A program made the translations under genes and the position numbers. This document shows, piece by piece, positions 62,614-64,000 of a stretch of 64,000 nucleotides of DNA. A model generated the notes under the pieces. That model searched no databases. It saw nothing but the letters and a program-made list of their open reading frames with translations, and was not told the origin of the DNA. Positions within the stretch are counted from its first letter, which is position 1; every line of letters starts with the position of its first letter. The DNA comes from Paenibacillus sp. HWE-109. GTDB taxonomy: Bacteria; Bacillota; Bacilli; Paenibacillales; NBRC-103111. The stretch lies in contig NZ_CP091881.1 in NCBI RefSeq assembly GCF_022163125.1, forward strand, positions 620,001 to 684,000, in the 5' to 3' direction.

Positions 62614-63133
62614 CGTGTTCACAACTTCAAAAAAATCGATAACACAGGGGAAGATTTGGAAGATTTGATCTCCATCGGGACGATCGGACTGATCAAAGCG
62701 ATCGAATCCTTCTCTCCAAACAAAGGGACTAAGCTGGCGACTTTTGCAGCACGTTGTATCGAGAATGAGATCCTCATGCATCTGCGTTCGCTGAAGAAAA
62801 CTCGGAAAGATGTGTCTCTGCATGATCCCATCGGAACAGACAAAGAGGGGAATGAAATTACGTTGATCGACATCCTCGGGAGCGAGGCGGACGATGTGGT
62901 AGATGCGGTACAGCTGAAAATAGAGAAATCAAAGATATATAAGAATTTGGAGATATTGGATGAGCGGGAGAAGGAAGTTGTGGTGGGGCGGTTTGGACTG
63001 GAATTAGGTGGGGAAGAGCGGACGCAGCGGGAGATTGCGAAGGAGCTGGGAATTTCGCGTTCGTATGTGTCGCGAAATTGAGAAGCGGGCGCTCATGAAG
63101 CTGTATCATGAATTTTATAAGGCGAAGCGGTAA
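62614..63133 (+). pseudogene. sigK: Truncated and frameshifted SigK-like sigma factor (repeat C)
   Basis: Same 5' deletion as copy A (RVHNF-KKI joining directly to DNTGEDL). Residues DLEDLISIGT to ISRSYVSR are identical to copy A over 141 codons despite about 30 nucleotide differences. One extra A in TCGCGAAATTGAG near 63078 shifts the frame and stops translation in the second helix-turn-helix region; without it the frame would run to the TAA at 63131-63133 (EKRALMKLYHEFYKAKR). So this copy has two lesions, copy A one. Confidence 0.82.
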
Positions 63134-63189
63134 AAGAATTGAATCGTATTCTTCATTTATTTGGCATCAAATAATGGGGGGCGAACACA

Positions 63190-63861
63190 ATGACAGCCTT
63201 AATTCAAATTGAGCATGTGAGTAAATTTTACTATATGGGCGGGGAGACAATCCGCGCCCTAGATGACATTTCGCTGGATATTGTACAGGGCGAATTTGTC
63301 GCTATTATGGGGCCATCAGGCTCTGGAAAGTCAACGTTGATGAACATCATCGGCTGTTTGGACGTATCGGACGAAGGCTATTATGTGCTAGACGGGAAGC
63401 AGATTCACGCATTGAAAGATACACAACTGGCTGAGATTCGGAATACGAAGATCGGATTTGTGTTCCAGAACTTCAATCTGCTGCCGAGATTAAACGCTTA
63501 TGAAAATTTAGAGTTACCACTGATCTATCGCGGCTTATCGAGAAAACAGCGGGAGCCGCTGGTTTTACAAGCGTTGGAAGCTGTCGATCTGTTGGATCGC
63601 AGAAGGCACTTTCCTTCGGAGCTATCTGGTGGGCAGCAGCAACGAGTAGCAATAGCTAGGACGCTGGCGGGAGATCCGCCAATTATCTTGGCGGATGAGC
63701 CTACGGGGGCGCTGGATTCCAAAACAGGCGTGGAAATCATGGATATATTCAAGCGGTTGAACGAACAGGGGCGGACGATTATATTGATTACACATGATCG
63801 GCAAGTTGCGGAGCAGGGGAAGCGGGTTGTGAGGTTTCGGGATGGGCGGTTGGTTCATTAA
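63190..63861 (+). CDS. MacB/LolD-type ABC ATPase, full length (repeat C)
   Basis: 223 residues with all motifs: Walker A GPSGSGKS, Q-loop FVFQNFNLLPRLNAYEN, signature LSGGQQQR, Walker B IILADEPTGALDS, H-loop THDRQ and C-terminal VVRFRDGRLVH. The family energises MacB/FtsX-type permeases for export or lipoprotein release, not sugar import. No such permease follows up to the window edge (139 bases). It differs from copy A by a handful of mostly conservative residues and a 15-residue insertion near the end. Confidence 0.9.
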   Translation: MTALIQIEHVSKFYYMGGETIRALDDISLDIVQGEFVAIMGPSGSGKSTLMNIIGCLDVSDEGYYVLDGKQIHALKDTQLAEIRNTKIGFVFQNFNLLPRLNAYENLELPLIYRGLSRKQREPLVLQALEAVDLLDRRRHFPSELSGGQQQRVAIARTLAGDPPIILADEPTGALDSKTGVEIMDIFKRLNEQGRTIILITHDRQVAEQGKRVVRFRDGRLVH

Positions 63862-64000
63862 ATTAGTAGTAATTAGGAATCATTTATATTTGATGAGATC
63901 AAAGATAGTCTCAAATTATTGCTTAATTGTACTGTCAACTTATGTTTTATTGATTAATTATAAATCGATATATAGGGACGAGTTCGCTTGTTTAATTTCA

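Larger units (their letters stand above)
62602..63949 (+). repeat. sigK'-ABC ATPase repeat, copy C (most complete)
   Basis: The longest copy: truncated sigK, spacer, full ATPase gene and the 53-base 3' tail at 63897-63949 shared with copy B. The left end has the same TTTACG...CTTCGTGTTCACAAC junction as copy A. Same orientation as copies A and B. The rest of the window (63950-64000) shows nothing recognisable. Confidence 0.85.

Noticed and set aside
8867..63133. sigK split by a skin-like excisable element
   Set aside because: There is no N-terminal sigK half, no serine or tyrosine recombinase gene, and both large pieces are the same C-terminal part with the same deletion. This is duplication, not a split gene.
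9478..63861. ABC ATPase copies as the missing motor of the sugar importers
   Set aside because: Their sequence is MacB/LolD-type (about 223 residues, short, no regulatory C-terminal domain as in MsmX/MalK).
8891..63949. Repeats as an insertion sequence or transposon
   Set aside because: No transposase, no terminal inverted repeats and no constant target duplication at the copy ends; the 11-bp repeat occurs only around copy B.
1..64000. tRNA, rRNA, CRISPR arrays, riboswitches
   Set aside because: No cloverleaf-like segments, regular spacer repeats or known aptamer cores were noticed while reading; subtle RNAs could still be missed without a covariance search.

Overview
The window looks like a chromosomal stretch of a spore-forming, glycan-degrading Firmicute of the Paenibacillus type. 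Three things point there. There are fragments nearly identical to the sporulation sigma factor SigK. There are five two-gene permease sets of Lpl/Ytc or CUT1 type without import ATPases. There are five YesM/YesN-style sensor kinase and AraC-type response-regulator sets (the kinase of the first only partly in view). The naming is inference from protein resemblance; no database was searched.

Layout. (1) 1-8.43 kb is a fructan (levan, inulin or sucrose-type) utilisation operon: end of a sensor kinase, AraC-type response regulator, secreted GH32 hydrolase, two permeases, PfkB sugar kinase and cytosolic GH32. (2) 8.89-10.10 kb is repeat copy A: a 5'-truncated sigK gene plus a MacB/LolD-type ABC ATPase gene. 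(3) 10.3-25.2 kb starts with a scrap of another sigK, then a kinase/regulator pair on the minus strand, two permeases, a lipoprotein, a very large multidomain heparinase II/III-like lyase, a GH29 alpha-L-fucosidase and an SGNH esterase. (4) 25.22-25.80 kb is repeat copy B, an ABC ATPase fragment plus a conserved tail. (5) 25.9-62.4 kb is a composite glycan island. It holds an exported Asp-box/LamG protein, an enolase-superfamily enzyme, a 2-hydroxyacid dehydrogenase, a cytosolic Asp-box protein and a regulator with a double-sensor kinase. It continues with lipoprotein, two permeases and deacetylase; a minus-strand lipoprotein and two permeases; a second kinase/regulator pair and a membrane-bound AraC regulator; and a transporter with a broken permease gene. 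It ends with two secreted clan-A-like glycosidases, an AraC regulator, a DapA/NanA-type aldolase and a YhcH-type protein. (6) 62.60-63.95 kb is repeat copy C.

How it works together. Secreted enzymes cut extracellular glycans, lipoprotein-permease systems import oligosaccharides, and cytosolic hydrolases, dehydratase, dehydrogenase, aldolase and kinase finish the breakdown. Each transporter set sits near its own membrane sensor and AraC-type regulator. No importer has its own ATPase, so they presumably share an MsmX-like ATPase encoded elsewhere. The only ATPases here are MacB/LolD-type and belong to the repeats.

The most unusual structure is the same-orientation sigK'-ABC ATPase repeat bounding the carbohydrate islands. 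Copies A and C share the same internal sigK deletion. They differ at about 30 nucleotides over 141 sigK codons, by hand count, with no amino-acid change. Other points of interest: a 50-bp near-identical promoter block in front of two operons of the same island, palindromes in front of two sensor systems, hairpins after three binding-protein genes, and a sensor kinase with two membrane sensor modules in tandem. I saw no tRNA, rRNA, CRISPR array or intact insertion sequence.
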